A stretch of 64,000 nucleotides of DNA, taken from positions 6,291 to 70,290 of the forward strand of contig BEXV01002009.1 in NCBI GenBank assembly GCA_003118195.1. The letters are read 5' to 3'. Positions 48,045 through 60,461 of the stretch are shown here, piece after piece. The stretch comes from Hemicentrotus pulcherrimus (Eukaryota; Echinodermata; Echinoidea; Camarodonta; Strongylocentrotidae). The notes beneath the pieces are model-generated. The model was not told the origin of the DNA. It worked only from the letters and a program-made list of their open reading frames with translations, and did not search any database. A program made the translations under genes and the position numbers. Numbering within the stretch: position 1 is the stretch's first letter; each line of letters opens with the position of its first letter.

Positions 48045-48289
48045 TGTGTGCCTTTAAACAAGAACATGGGTCTATGATTACATTTTACAATGGAAAACTT
48101 TGTTTAAAAACATAATGCAAATGCTTAAAGGGTTAGTTGAGTTCTGTTGGAGAGGGCGCTACCCAAAATAATTTGAAATAACATAATATTTAAATGACAA
48201 AATCATCTTTGTTTGATCAAAATCGGTTCGGAGACGGCTGAAATATAACAATTTCTAAGACTTGTGTACCACCACAAATATAAGATATT
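48045..48289 (+). repeat. 245-bp duplicated segment, copy A
   Basis: Matches copy B (48464-48708) at a constant offset of 419 bases with about seven substitutions and no gaps. It ends directly before a single N at 48290. Confidence 0.9.
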
Positions 48290-48463
48290 NGTGAATCGTC
48301 GTGCAATCAAGTATGTGGTGACGTCACGGCTGGTGTTAAGCTATCGATTTTGATATTGGTATCGGGCTCTTAATTTCATCAGCAAATTCTTCGCTCGATT
48401 TAAGAGCTCTTGACTGCTCTTAACACTAACACTAACACTAACACCCAACTTGAAATCACTCAC

Positions 48464-48708
48464 TGTGTGCCTTTAAACAAGAACATGGGTCTATGATTAC
48501 ATTTTACAATGGAAAACTTTGTTTAAAAACATAATGTAAATGCTTAAAGGGTTAGATGAGTTCTGTTGGAGAGGGCGCTACCCAAAATAATTTGAAAGAA
48601 CATAATATTTAAATGACAAAATCATCTTTGTTTGATCAAAATCGGTTCAGAGACGGTTGAAATATAACAATTTCTAATACTTGTGTACGACCACAAATAT
48701 AAGATATT
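48464..48708 (+). repeat. 245-bp duplicated segment, copy B
   Basis: Direct repeat of copy A. The 174 bases between hold the single N, a GTGACGTCAC site and an (AACACT)n run (about 48421-48442). The repeat may be a transposable element end or a recent local duplication. Confidence 0.9.
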
Positions 48709-49207
48709 TTGAAAAATTTGAAGAAAAAAAAAACCGTTGAAAAAACACGAAATAACTCCTTTTACGTCGTATTTCAGCCAATGCCGATGATGGCTTTTTT
48801 GTTAGAATTTTCGTGTTGCTCATATTACCCACGATTAGCCGGCTCATGTATTCTTATTTTTAATTGAATATTTGATTAACGGTCGCCGTGTCTTTTAGAA
48901 AGTGGAGCTGAATTTCACACATTTTGGGGTCTAAGATTACCTTCATAGCAATTTTAGGTTCTAAAAGGGCACTATAAATGTCATAGATAAGAATAAGAGC
49001 AATAACCATGCACTTTGAAAGCATTCGCGGTCTGCAAACAGAACTCAACTATTCCTCTAAGCTTATTGTCGGGCTTAAACTGTTTTTGGTACAGAAATGA
49101 CATGGTCGATCGCCGCAAAAAAAAACAAAAAACAAAAAACAAAAAAACGCATTTGTTAAACTTTTTTTAAACGTGTAAATGAATAGGCACTGCGTGCAAC
49201 AAATTAA
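48709..49207. other. Intergenic or intronic
   Basis: An A/C-rich run (AAAAAACAAAAAAC type) lies at about 49117-49147. No gene. Confidence 0.45.
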
Positions 49208-49597
49208 CTGCGCGTATTCATCGAGCTCTGTGCTGTAATATACATAAATGGGAGGCGTATTACACGTAACGTCATCTCGAGAACAAAACCGCCACATTTG
49301 CGTCGTGCCTTATCTGAACGAGGCTCTTATGTTCAATTCACACTTTCTAAAGGGGACGATGAGGATACCCCACACATCAGGCTCACATTCAAAATGTCAA
49401 TGGTGTTGCCTCTAACCCAATGTAACGATTCTAATACTGTTTTACATTTCAAGGCACAATGCAACTTCTCCACAACGCATTGCACATATATTAATGTATC
49501 GCGGGACATTCCCACATCTGGCGTTAACAAAAACACATTGCGGAATTCGAACTTTCCACCCAAAATATTCTTTCCGAAAAGGTGGTGTGGTAGACAG
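49208..49597 (+). CDS. Candidate exon ending at a strong donor, unassigned
   Basis: Open from a stop at 49205 to GTAGACAG|GTAAGA in phase 0. The right part is protein-like, with four Cys and several N-glycosylation sites (NDS, NFS, NVS), ending FFPKRWCGRQ. The left edge is uncertain; a pyrimidine-rich TTCACACTTTCTAAAG at about 49335-49350 could be the acceptor. This looks extracellular. No family recognised. Confidence 0.33.
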
Positions 49598-49915
49598 GTA
49601 AGAATGTCTCGCTCAAGATTTTTTGTTTAAACTCGGTGCATTTCATTTCTAAAGGTTACTAACACAACATTTCTTATAGACTTACCTTCACAGAAAGCAA
49701 TAAGAATTAAAGGAGTCACACCAAGAAGCAAAAGTGTTTTGAATTGATGCAAAATTTATATCATTGCGAAGGGAAAGCCTTACTGATCAATTACAACAAA
49801 TTTCCTCTTCAAAATATGTTTTGGGCCCGCAGAAATCAACTTTCAAAAATGTTAGTTTTGAGATCCAGATTTACTGCCTATTCGTATTTTTTCGTATTTT
49901 GTCGTAGTTCTTCGT
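49598..49915. other. Intron-like
   Basis: No gene. TTCGTATTTT-type repeats at about 49881-49915. Confidence 0.35.
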
Positions 49916-50040
49916 GTGACGTCACACCCTGGACACGGCTGTTAAAAAAAGGCTGCTAGCTTCCGCTTGGTCTGCAGCTAGACGGACTAAGCGGAAGCTA
50001 GCAGCCGGTACCGAGCTGTTTGTCCAGGGTGTGACCTCAC
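49916..50040. mobile_element. Palindromic short TIR element, 125 bp
   Basis: GTGACGTCACACCCTGGACA at the left end is inverted as TGTCCAGGGTGTGACCTCAC at the right. A second, near-perfect inner inverted repeat (GGCTGCTAGCTTCCGCTT, 49951-49968, with its partner ending at 50006) makes a long hairpin. Confidence 0.8.
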
Positions 50041-50635
50041 TATTCAGAGCTCGCTACGCTCGTGTGTTTGGCTTACGTTCGGGGGCGCTTGGGGGTTTAA
50101 GAAGGGTCTTGAAAAATGGCATTTTACGCCTCTCCACGATATCTATATGATTTCTCAGCAAATTATTCGTGTTTTTCAAGAGAAAATCTTTCCATCCATA
50201 TGTAATTTGTTCTAATTATCAGTTTTTAGTAAATTTTCTTTGTGTAGCTCCTTTAAACATCCGTTAGAATGTATGTCCGATACATGCCAAGAACATGAGG
50301 TGGGAGAAGTTAAATATACTTAAATAAACATTCGGCTTGAAGGATGCTCAAAAGTATTTTTTGTATTTTTTGCGTTTTGACAATTTTGTGTATATGTCTT
50401 ATATCTTGCTTCTTTCTGTTAAGATGCTCCATCAGAATCCACCCCGTATTTAAACCGTTTCCATACATTTGTATACAGACACCGTGGTAAGTATATAAAA
50501 AGACTCAGATTGGAAGAAATAAAACAAGTTAAATGAGAATTTACTACAAAAGGAATAGATGTAAGAATATGCAATTACATTTATTTCCAACTGGCCTGTC
50601 GTTATGTAATATACCTCACTATATCATAATTGCAG
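50041..50635. other. Intron-like, no gene seen
   Basis: Nothing recognised. Confidence 0.35.
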
Positions 50636-50860
50636 ATAGTTGCGTCCCTACCGGTCAAGGCAGCTAGAATCCGAGCAAACCATGGAAAACAATTAAACAA
50701 CAGACGATATCCTTATTTCTTTCTTTTACAATTGAAATATTTATTGCCTGAAACCATGGCGACCAGTCGTTTCTTCACAATAGATCTTCTGTGTTGTTTT
50801 TTAATTACAAACAAATGCCGTTTAATTATGAAATGCATAATTCGCACAACTAGTTGGTAG
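50636..50860 (+). CDS. Candidate terminal exon, unassigned
   Basis: TATCATAATTGCAG precedes a phase-0 open segment (IVASLPVKAARIRANHGKQL...) of 74 codons, ending at TAG. It has a basic N-terminal part and a hydrophobic, Cys-containing part (FFTIDLLCCFLITN). Phase fits the donor at 49597, so joining to that segment is possible but unproven. Confidence 0.28.
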   Translation: MVASLPVKAARIRANHGKQLNNRRYPYFFLLQLKYLLPETMATSRFFTIDLLCCFLITNKCRLIMKCIIRTTSW

Positions 50861-53780
50861 TTCGGTCATTAAAAATGGTCTTATCTTTTAAATGATTTTA
50901 TTACCATCTTGCAACTGAAGTACTGGTTTTTTACATGTATTAAGACACAGAGTAATGCCATTTTTGCAGGATCTACTACGGTTACTGCCCTCGAAGTGCG
51001 TCTATGGAGTCGCCTAAATTTGCAGCTTTATAGATGTTTCAAAACTAAATTTGTTTTGTTACGAATTTGAATTCTGTTCTAACTAAAAGACACGATGATG
51101 TGTTATATTTATGATACAATGTCTATTCGACGTATCCATACAAAAAAATCAATAAAAATAGCATATCAACTTTCGTTACTTTTTAGAAGACTATCACACT
51201 CCCGTCCTGGCCACTTGTTCGACATTCTCCTCCGAAGTTAGAAGCAGTGTACTTAATGCTTACAGCTGCTCGGGTCCCCATGCCGCGTTGCACGCGTTGA
51301 CTTTTACGGCGGGTACAAATATCGCTATTGACATTTTCCCTCATCGCAGAGAGTTAGAATCTGGTTTAAAATTTGATTTGAACGTGCAATTAGACCTCAG
51401 CTGATTCGCCCACACCGCTTTGTTATCTTTGTCCACTGGAAGGCCACGAGAAAGCATTAGATGGCCCGTCTTTGATAGGGTGCGTCCATACGCATTAGCT
51501 TTCTTCCTCATTAAAGCGATATTCACATTGCCGACACGGGACAATCGTAGTTTTCAACCCCAAGTTTGATCAACCTCAGAGTTATAAACAACGATTCACT
51601 AACAACGATGAGGGTTCCCACGGGACTGAATCAACGAGTATTCAACTTTTTAAACAACACACCATGAAATAATTCATTCTAACTACAAGTTTTCAAAACC
51701 TTGAAGTTTAATTGGGTCCACACGTCAAAAAAACGCCGAGTGAGATCGCACGTGGTTTGAAACTTCGGGCAAACTTTAATATTCGTTACCACGAGATCGA
51801 CGGCACGGTCCCTAACCACAAGATAATTTCGAGTTTTGAAACGACGACCTAAATAAGTTGCCAAACAAGTCAACGATTCGTCGTGTGAACCTAATTTTTG
51901 TTGGTTAAAAGTTCATATGGCACTTTCTTCGTCCTTTAATCACGAACTCATTGCGTTGCAAATTCGTAACATCAAAACGAGACTCGGAGAAAGAACCTTT
52001 CGGTCGTCAGAACAAAGCCATGCCCAGGGATAATACCTGGCTTCGAAACTCACAGAGCTTTAGTTCAGTTGAATATATTTGCCATGTATGAACAGACCAA
52101 AGGGCAACGGAAAGTAGCTAAGAGTTCATGCATGTTTCGTGATAACCGAAGTCCAATAGCTTCAATTAATCAATGGCTTAACTTTCTTCATATTTGTTTT
52201 GTTTTGAATATGTAATGGCCATATTACACCTAAATAACACAAATACACACACACGCTCACGCACGTATGTTTGCCATACAAGACTACGTTTAGGTTCCCG
52301 GGGCCCTAAATTGAAACATTTTCTTCGAATAATTGAATCCCCCGTCAAAATACCAAGATTCGTCATCTCGAAATGTTTTCAAATACAAAGTGGTTGTTAA
52401 ATTGCATTCATATTCACGAATAGTGCCACTAAAGCAAAACAAACTTACGGAATCCCGGCAATACATTTTTTTAAGGAGAAGAAGAAAAAAAAGGTTTATT
52501 GAACGAAGGAAAACACATCAAAGTAGCGCAAATTGACAAGGCACAAAACTTGGAGGGAACAAAATCCTTATTAAGACTTATTCATTTTCTTTGATAAATG
52601 GGACGATTTATGAAAGGATCTAAGGTAAGCAATCACTAAATATGTATTTGACTTACTAATGTAAAAACTATCCCCATGTTTTTTTTCCTTTTCAATGTCA
52701 CTTATAACTGCCGTTTTGTTCACTTTTATCAATTTTGTAGCCATCTGTTCTAAACAAAAAAATCCTCATCCTTTTCTTGACTTACCAGCATTTTCGTATG
52801 AGAATGGAAATAAATAACCAACTTCATAAACAACCCGAATCAGGGCATATGCAAGGATAAAAACATGTTTTGAAGTCCATGGTTCGCTTCAAAGATGCTT
52901 AAGGGTTATATCCAGATTGTCTGGAGTGGGCGAAATCTGCCAATTTCCTTTTAGCTGTCTTGGACTTGTTATAAATTCAAATGTAATAGAATGAAAATAT
53001 CCAGTTATCTAGAAAAAAAGATGTTGTGCTTAGGTTAATCCTAGTATCTTACGCAAAGAAACTTGTGTAATCATTGGTCTCCTAGTAACACTTTGTTTAT
53101 TAAATCGTACTATTTTTATATCCAATAGCTGTTCCTATTACGAATTGCCTTGAACACGGTCCCAAAACTTTCAATAAATCAATAAATCCAAAAGCCTTTT
53201 CTTCCACATTCGCTGACAAATTAACAGTGAAAAGCATAGTGTGTATTTTCCTCGCAGCGAGGGCCTAACCGCGCTTTAAAATCTGCCATTTGCCAATAGA
53301 GATTAAAAAAACAATACATCGAAATTTAAAAATTGTATTAGAAACTGACCACTAAAGTATTCGAGTAATTTAAAAACTTTTCCTGAGATAAGAAATTTGT
53401 TGTCTTTGAAGTTATTAATCACAAGGTATTAAGCTCTTTAGAAGTGTTTGCGTTTATGATTTGACAGAAATCCAATAATATTTCTTACTTGGTATCGACA
53501 ATCGGAGAAAGGACACCAAATATCTGACTCCTGTCCTATAAAAAGTTGCAATTGATCTGAATCATTGATCTAATCAATCACAAATTGCAGTCTTGTGTAC
53601 ATAGCTGTCATTGAAATCAATCGCAAATAAGTTGCGATTAATCGTAAATATTTATAAGACGATTCCTAGTTGTGTCTTATCTGGTATTCACATTCATCTG
53701 TATAAGCATGGACCTACTAAATTCCCAGATGTTGAATGGATGCAGGTTGGGAATGAATTCTTTAAATGCTGTCACTATGG
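50861..53780. other. Intergenic, no gene recognised
   Basis: No repeat family or coding stretch stood out. A short CA-rich stretch lies at about 52245-52260. Confidence 0.4.
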
Positions 53781-53781
53781 T

Positions 53782-53988
53782 CATGACGGACAAAGAAAGA
53801 GGACAAAATATACAGTTCCTCAGGTAGACAAAGGAACATCCCTTCACTGCTATTATGTAAATATGTGTAGAACAGGTGAATATGCATGTGACACCTGTTC
53901 TACACATGTTTACATGATAGCAGTGAAGGGATGTTCCTTTGCCTACCTGAGGAACTGTATATTTTGTCCTCTTTCTTTGTCCGTCATG
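53782..53988. mobile_element. Complete palindromic foldback element
   Basis: Two 97-base arms (53782-53878 and 53892-53988) with about three mismatches flank a 13-base spacer (AATATGCATGTGA). The right half matches 1-131. A 210-codon plus frame that runs through it is a by-product of the palindrome. (GT)n follows at about 53994-54011. Confidence 0.9.
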
Positions 53989-54011
53989 TTCAGTGTGTGT
54001 GTGTGTGTGTG

Positions 54012-54240
54012 TACCGAAATCGTGACCCTAGCTAGAGACGGGTTGATGCTGGAGCACCTTGATCAATTTGCATGGTGGATAAGCTATATAAATCTATCCT
54101 ACAGTAGTAGAAGTTGTAGTAATAACAGTATTGGTATTACTATTAGAATTAGTATTAGTTTTGGTATAAGTACTAATATTAGAAGTAGTGGCAGTTGTAA
54201 TGGTAGTGGAAGAAGTAGAAGTAGTAGAAGACGGAAAAAA
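54012..54240 (+). repeat. SINE-like tail followed by an AGT/ATT trinucleotide run
   Basis: GCTGGAGCACCTTGATCAAT...ATAAGCTATATAAATC resembles the tail at 3853-3940. GTAGTA/TATTAG-type repeats follow to about 54240. Confidence 0.5.
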
Positions 54241-56374
54241 TAAATCAATTGTTGGCTAGCATTAAATCTGATGTAATATAGAAATTGATGGAACAAAGAA
54301 GTGCAAAGAAAGAGTCGGACTTTTTACAGGCATGCTGTCTCAGTCGTTCCACTCGCTCTTGATTTAATGAATATTTGTTGGTTTTATTTGAAGAGAAAAT
54401 TATTTATGTTTTGGCTTGGTGTGTGGGTGTGCATGCGCTGCGTGTCTCTAATAAAGACTCCAAATAGCTATACATGGGAATAGTTCAATGTTTGTACTTT
54501 TTGGGAGTACTAGGTAACGCATTTAAAGAGAAAATTGATTCATGGTCCTGCAATTAAATTTTGAAAGAAATTATCCTGGACCAAGTTTTAAAGTGTGTCT
54601 TAAACTTGTTAGCGAACAATATCAGTCGCAACTATGTACATAAGCGATAAGAGAATGTAAACTTGAGATTGATACGAGGACTTGTGATTGATTCTATTGA
54701 AACTCTCTATAAATCGGGGCCCTGGAGTGATTAGGAAAGATTGATTATAAGAATTGATGTATACTATGAGTCAACCCGGAAGTCATATACAATGGGCGCA
54801 GAAATACGTATACATTACTGTGGCATGTAAACCATTAAAAAAATCATATAGATGTATACTCTCAAATATCCTTCTCAGAGAGTGTCAATAATGTCCCCCA
54901 TTTATTGAAAAGTATTTGTCTGTTATTGATATTGATATTGATATTTATATAGATGGTATCCTTTCTTATTCATTACTGTTTTCTAGATGCAGTCCCCATA
55001 ACGAATCATTAATGCTTGAAAAATGCTATAACGTTATCCTTCCATATTTTATGAATTCGGTCAAGTTTCTATCATTATGATAAAAAAGGTAGTGATAAAG
55101 GGTTGTTAACGTGATAATATTTGCAAAGAAAGAAAGTGTGAGAGAAAAGAGAGGATTGCAATTGAGTGTTAACACTGTAGAAATGATCTTATATAAGTTT
55201 ATATCTCGTTTTATTTCACACTTTGTGCTACGCAAGCGGTTGAACAATAAAATCGGCCAAGCTCTTTGCCATCGTCTTCGTATATACCCGTAAAGCGAAA
55301 AGAATCAATGCTCAGTGTATTTGCAACGATCTTGAAAAAGAGAAATATCACAAGGATTTTGCCTACAATAACTTGCACTCCTTCTCTTTTGAATAACCCT
55401 TTACTTCAAAGCACTATTCACAAAGAAGTCAATTTGTGTAACTTCTCATTGTCATGCTCGCTATAACTCGCCAATTGATAAATCTATCAAGCCAAATTGC
55501 ATGAACTGTTCGTCTGTTTTACAATAGTTTAAAAACCCTAATGTTGCACTTCAAATGAATAATATTTGAAAGGGTATTTTCTTAATATGATGACAATAAG
55601 ATTAAGATACAACTAGAGTATCTAAGAACGTGACTCCAATGAATCCTGATGAGTAATATGTCCTTTAGAATCAATAGAAGATTCCCTGCCGTGTAAATAA
55701 ACGCCCCTGGATCCGCACACACTCATGCATGTGTTTGTTTAGATGATACAATTGCAAATGACCAATTATGGGTCATCCTGAATACATTTAACCCATTGAA
55801 TACTGCATAATCTTTTCCCCATATAGGCTTAATACAGGACACTTAAACTTACAGTATGCAATGGGGTAATACAGTGGCGTATCCACATTGGGCGGAGCCG
55901 TCGGTTACCCCCGCAATTTCGGAGGCCCAATAAACAGAATATCAATAAAAACTAATTTACAAATTATATATATATATTTCTAGACGTGGGTGCATGCCTA
56001 CAGTTGCAGAAACATTTTGCCCAAACCCATGTGTATGAAATCAGGGATATGTCTTTTTAGAGCCGTACAATGTGTGCGTGCCCTATATTGACCTCTCGGA
56101 CAACCATTCTTGTATAATAGTAATGGTGATTGGCCATAGCTGTTGATTTCAATCCATTGCTTTTGCTATAGGCTGTGGCTCAACCTTCTCACCAAAAAAA
56201 ACAAAAAACAAAAAACAAACAAACAAAAAAAATATTGAATCAATATTTCATTTCTTTTTTCATTACTTCTTTCAACTCATTTTGGTGTTAATTTAACCTG
56301 CCCTCACCAAAGGAATTAATCAAGGTAAAAGATTTGTCAGTCCGTCGGTCAACTGGATCTGGTGTCGCCGAAGC
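54241..56374. other. Intergenic, no gene recognised
   Basis: A (ATTGAT)n-like run lies at about 54926-54945 and an A/C-rich run at about 56195-56230. Confidence 0.4.
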
Positions 56375-56470
56375 CACCGGTCCGTTTCCGCAGTCCAGAA
56401 GTTAAGGTACTGATGTTCCAGCCACTGACCCGGGTTCAATTTCCGGCGGAGAATTGTTTTCAATCTTCAC
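56375..56470 (+). repeat. tRNA-like SINE head
   Basis: A B-box-like GACCCGGGTTCAATTTCC at about 56427-56444, followed by CGGCGGAGAATTG. The A box is degenerate. Confidence 0.45.
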
Positions 56471-57224
56471 CAAAATTTCTTAAAAAGTAAAGACATAAAT
56501 GGGGAACTTTGATTTAAGCTAAGCAACCAATATTCCTTCTACATACAATATATCGATATAAATATACATTCATACATTTATTCCATTCATGTAATTTAAG
56601 AAAAACATTACAAGAAATATAAATTTCATGATATGCAAAGTAACGTATGGCATTCGTTCCTTATATGTTCTCCCTCATATCTGTATCTAAATATTCAATA
56701 ACATTCTTATTCCAATCAGGTTTTTTCTTTTGTTATTTGCCCTTCATTTAGCCCACCCAATCTTCTTGATATGGTTCTCAGAAGACACAATTATTGATCC
56801 AAAATTGAAGCAGAGGCGCTGACACTGTAGAGTTAAAGAAGAAAAATAAGCCATGTACATGTATATCGTTTATCTGTGTGGCTAAGTTATTGATACCGAG
56901 TTTGACCGTTAATTTATAAAGGGACTCCCATCATCTGTTATTCCATTCTCGTGGGTCATTATACAATAATGAGAAACTGCGTTGGTTGGCGGTACTTTAC
57001 AATCCTTTAAGAATCTATTCATTCATATCCCACTCTTGTCTGTCAAATTGACATCTTGTTAGTATTGACCTCCATCGAGTCATCGTCGCGTTCACACTAC
57101 ATGTATTTTCAAATCATCACGCCTTCGGTGGAACAGAACACAATAATAACAGAAAAACATTTGGTTTTGTTTGTTCGGTTGGTTTGTTTTACCTTACTGC
57201 TAAGAAAGCGTGCGTGTGCTTGTA

Positions 57225-57390
57225 GGTTATCAACCAGGGGACCGACGGCTTTAAGTCTTCTCCGAGGGACTTGGTAATGAGGATGAATGCCTTACCAAAG
57301 GCCACTAGCACATCGACTTGGTTGTGAACCCGGGACCTCCCGGTAACGAGACCACTGATCAATTACTTAGCTATCACGTCTCCTCTAACC
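57225..57390 (-). repeat. tRNA-derived SINE, minus orientation
   Basis: Reverse complement reads GGAGACGTGATAGCTAAGTA (A-box region), then GGTCCCGGGTTCACAACC (B box), then GGTAAGGCATTCATCCTCAT and AAGTCCCTCGGAGAAGA. It is closely related to the element at 60795-60945. Confidence 0.75.
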
Positions 57391-57488
57391 ACTGAGGATT
57401 ATTCTAAGTTAGCATTGTTATAGTTGCCCATCCGTGACTGCTTTGTTGGTTCTTTGAATTTATAGCACAGACAATTTTGTTTAAAATA

Positions 57489-57601
57489 GGGACTTTTAGA
57501 TTCGCACTAAAGACAATGTGGATTGCTACGGTCGACGTCCTTTTAATGCATTGCCTTGAATGGGCGTCCCACGTATCAGTCCACGCAAATCTAAAAGTCC
57601 C
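57489..57601. mobile_element. Short TIR element with GGGACTTTTAG ends, copy 2 (113 bp)
   Basis: GGGACTTTTAGATTCGCA at the left pairs with GCAAATCTAAAAGTCCC at the right, with TA on both sides. It is shorter than the 11064 copy and lacks its TGACGTCA core. Confidence 0.8.
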
Positions 57602-58010
57602 TAATGTGTACCTTAAGAATACGTTATTAGGTCTCATAACGACTAATGATCAAAATGATTTTATACTTTATGACTGATGACAGCCAACTAGTGCTAACAC
57701 TAATTACAAACTCAGTTTACACTATTAAAATATAATATAATGTGCCACTGTCATCATATTCAAAATCTAAAATCACACATGATAAAGGTCATTTATTTGG
57801 GACGAAAATAAAAAAAGGAGTTCAATTATTTCTGTTTTGAATTGTTACATTAATAATTAATACCCCAACCCCCGCACTCACAACCCGAAAGTGCTTTTGA
57901 CTTTATACATCATAATGGCACCACTGGTAATGGAATAGTCACTCATGAAAATTACGCAAAGGGCAACATTGATTTCGTCAACTAAACATAGCGAGGCCCT
58001 CCAGTGCGAT
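57602..58010. other. Intergenic
   Basis: Nothing recognised. Confidence 0.4.
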
Positions 58011-58400
58011 AGAAATGCGGGAAAAACAAACGTGTTATCATTCTACCATGCGCGTGCCGAATAGATCAATAATTGGGATAATTCGTACGTGAAGATTGGC
58101 ATGAGAGTGAAAGCAACCGTCCATTACACCGGCTCTCCGTGAGCATCATCGTCGTCTTTTACACGTCGATTATGGCTTCCCCAGGTGCGCGGTCTAAGGA
58201 CGACGGAGCGATCCATTCTCCAAGACAATTTAAAGGCAATCTGACGGGTGGCTGTTCGCGACCGCCCACATCATCAATATAACCTTACAGAAATCATCGG
58301 CGCATTGGCGAACCTTAATAGATTTGACTCGCTTATTCTGTCAAACGAAATCCAGTGGGAGGAGTAGGAGTAGGGGAGCGGCGCTTGCGACCCTGAGATG
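58010..58400. other. CpG-containing, GC-richer island without a long ORF
   Basis: Composition contrasts with the AT-rich surroundings. It contains a 36-codon ATG frame (58171-58281, MASPGARSKDDGAIHSP...) and GCGC/CGTCGTC motifs. It could be a promoter, a 5' exon or a conserved non-coding element; the sequence alone does not decide. Confidence 0.25.
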
Positions 58401-59139
58401 GACTAACGTTTTCATTATAAGAATAATGTCTCCATTTCAAGTGAAAGAAAGTATTCAATGAGGAATAAAAGATGTTTCAGGGTAGACTCATTTAGATTGA
58501 GATGGTGATTGATTCTTTTGACAGTTGAGACAGATCGATGAAAGTTGCTTTGTAAAAGAAAACCCACTAGAAATCAAGTTAAATTTTCAATAGCAACTGT
58601 CACTTTCCCTCCTTCAGCGATATGACAGAACTGTTAATATGACAAATGCGTTTATCACTTTCAATGAAAAGCACACTTGGCATTGAATTCACAATGTACA
58701 GCTAAGTTTCATTCACTTAGCATTGATGAAGCTAATGGTAGATTATTTCACAAAAGCAATCTAGGAATATTTTTTTTTATAAATATGAATTATTTTTTAA
58801 TGAACACAGAAACCTAAGGCAGTTCGTTGTTTTCGGTTTATAATTGTGTCCCGTTCGTTGTTCTGGCTTCTTAAGATAAATATAAGGTACCGTTTTGTAT
58901 ATCACAGTCAAGTAACAAGTTAAGAAGCATCAAACGTCAAACATTTTTTTTTGATACACGTGAATTACTTTGAGACCACCTTCAAAAGCTTTATTGTAAT
59001 ATCAATTAAGCTTTACCAGAACAAAGCGTTATCCTAAAGTTTTGACAAGTCATAGTTCTGGTACATATTACACAACAAACTCTACCAAATAGCGACGGAA
59101 ATATCATGACACGAGTTTGCATCACTGTTTCGTAAGGAG
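58401..59139. other. Intergenic, AT-rich
   Basis: No feature recognised. Confidence 0.4.
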
Positions 59140-59155
59140 NNNNNNNNNNNNNNNN
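59140..59155. other. Assembly gap (16 N) next to a G homopolymer
   Basis: The N run is followed by a G-run at 59156-59167. Confidence 0.95.
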
Positions 59156-60461
59156 GGGGGGGGGGGGAGGGGTGATCATTTTACACTTACTCATGGAATA
59201 TCTACAGTGAGTAATGAGGAATCAATCATGCTTTGCTATTAATCTTCCTAATCTAGCTGCTCATAGACCATATTTGATGAAATTGATATTGCACCATCGA
59301 GATGACATTTCGGAAATGATTCTGGTATGTCTCACCAAGCCCAGTTAATTGGGGTGATGCATGCTCGGTGTCCACACGAGATGAGGAAACTCCACTCCAC
59401 CACATTCGCTTACTCAGAATGAGTCCGAGCTTCTTCTGCCGGGAAGCGTTATCTTTTTCTGCGGCACAGATTGAGGTTTTTTTTTTTTTTAAGGGGTCTT
59501 GTTTTAACCCTAACCCTAATCATAAAACTTGCCCATGGCTCAACACGCACCTAACCCCAATCTGTTCCGCAGAAAGGAATAACGCTGCCGGGAACATGAA
59601 AAGGGTAGGGGCGTCAATCGGGGATGGGGTGGTTGTCCCTTGAAAAATAAAGGAACCATTTGATTATCAGGTACTAAGTGTAAATTTCCAAACGGTGTGC
59701 TTGCTCCCGTTAACTAGGATACATTCGTTAAACTCCAAAAAAAGTCACAGCTACGTTTCGATTGGAACACGGCAGGGGGTGTACGCCAAAGGAGGAAGGG
59801 GAGATGACACAGATTTCCCTTTAAAGCATAAGGGAATATTGTGATCATCAGGTAATTAGTTTTTTTTTCTGTTCGAGTTTTATCCCCACCCCTATATAAA
59901 GAGCAACAAAAACATATCCACTCATTAGCAGCTGCGATAGGAACACGTGAGGGGCAGGAGCGCGGAACGGGGACGGGGTGGGGTGGGGGTAGTACCCACA
60001 CAGAAAGAAGAAATCAAATGCGTTTTGTTAAATGCAGAGTATTTTTTTTTTATTATTATATCGATGTCTCCACCTTTTCAAGAATCTCTCAGAGGTATTG
60101 AAGGTTATTCTTTTTTTGGATAATGGTCAACGTCAATAATTCCATAACCGCTACCATCATTTCCACCCCAAGAAATATGTAAATGATTTAGATATCACTT
60201 GACATTTTATGGAGTATATGATTTAGACTACTAAGTCCCCCGACAAAGAAAGGGGACAAGCAGGGAGGGGAGGGTCGGAGCCTGTAGCAACGGATTGTGG
60301 GGTTGCATATAAAGCAGGTGCTATCACAATGATGTCTTTCAATAATTGACTTGACGCCATTTGATTGCTATAAGTATCACTTCCCGTCCTGCTTTTAGTC
60401 AATATATAAAATCATTGGCGTAAAGTTTATTTTCAAAGAAAATTGAAAATTTCAATTTTTA
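59156..60461. other. Intergenic; short telomere-like motif and homopolymers
   Basis: TTTTAACCCTAACCCTAATC at about 59503-59522 holds about two CCCTAA units. A T-run is at about 59477-59490, and GGGGTGG-type sequence at 59965-59990. Confidence 0.45.

Noticed and set aside
48421..48442. Telomere-like AACACT repeat
   Set aside because: It is a short simple repeat unlike the animal TTAGGG motif.
53611..54243. 210-codon plus frame
   Set aside because: It runs through the palindrome, a GT run and a trinucleotide repeat, with no protein-like segment outside them.
59503..59522. Interstitial telomere repeat
   Set aside because: Only about two CCCTAA units, too few to call.
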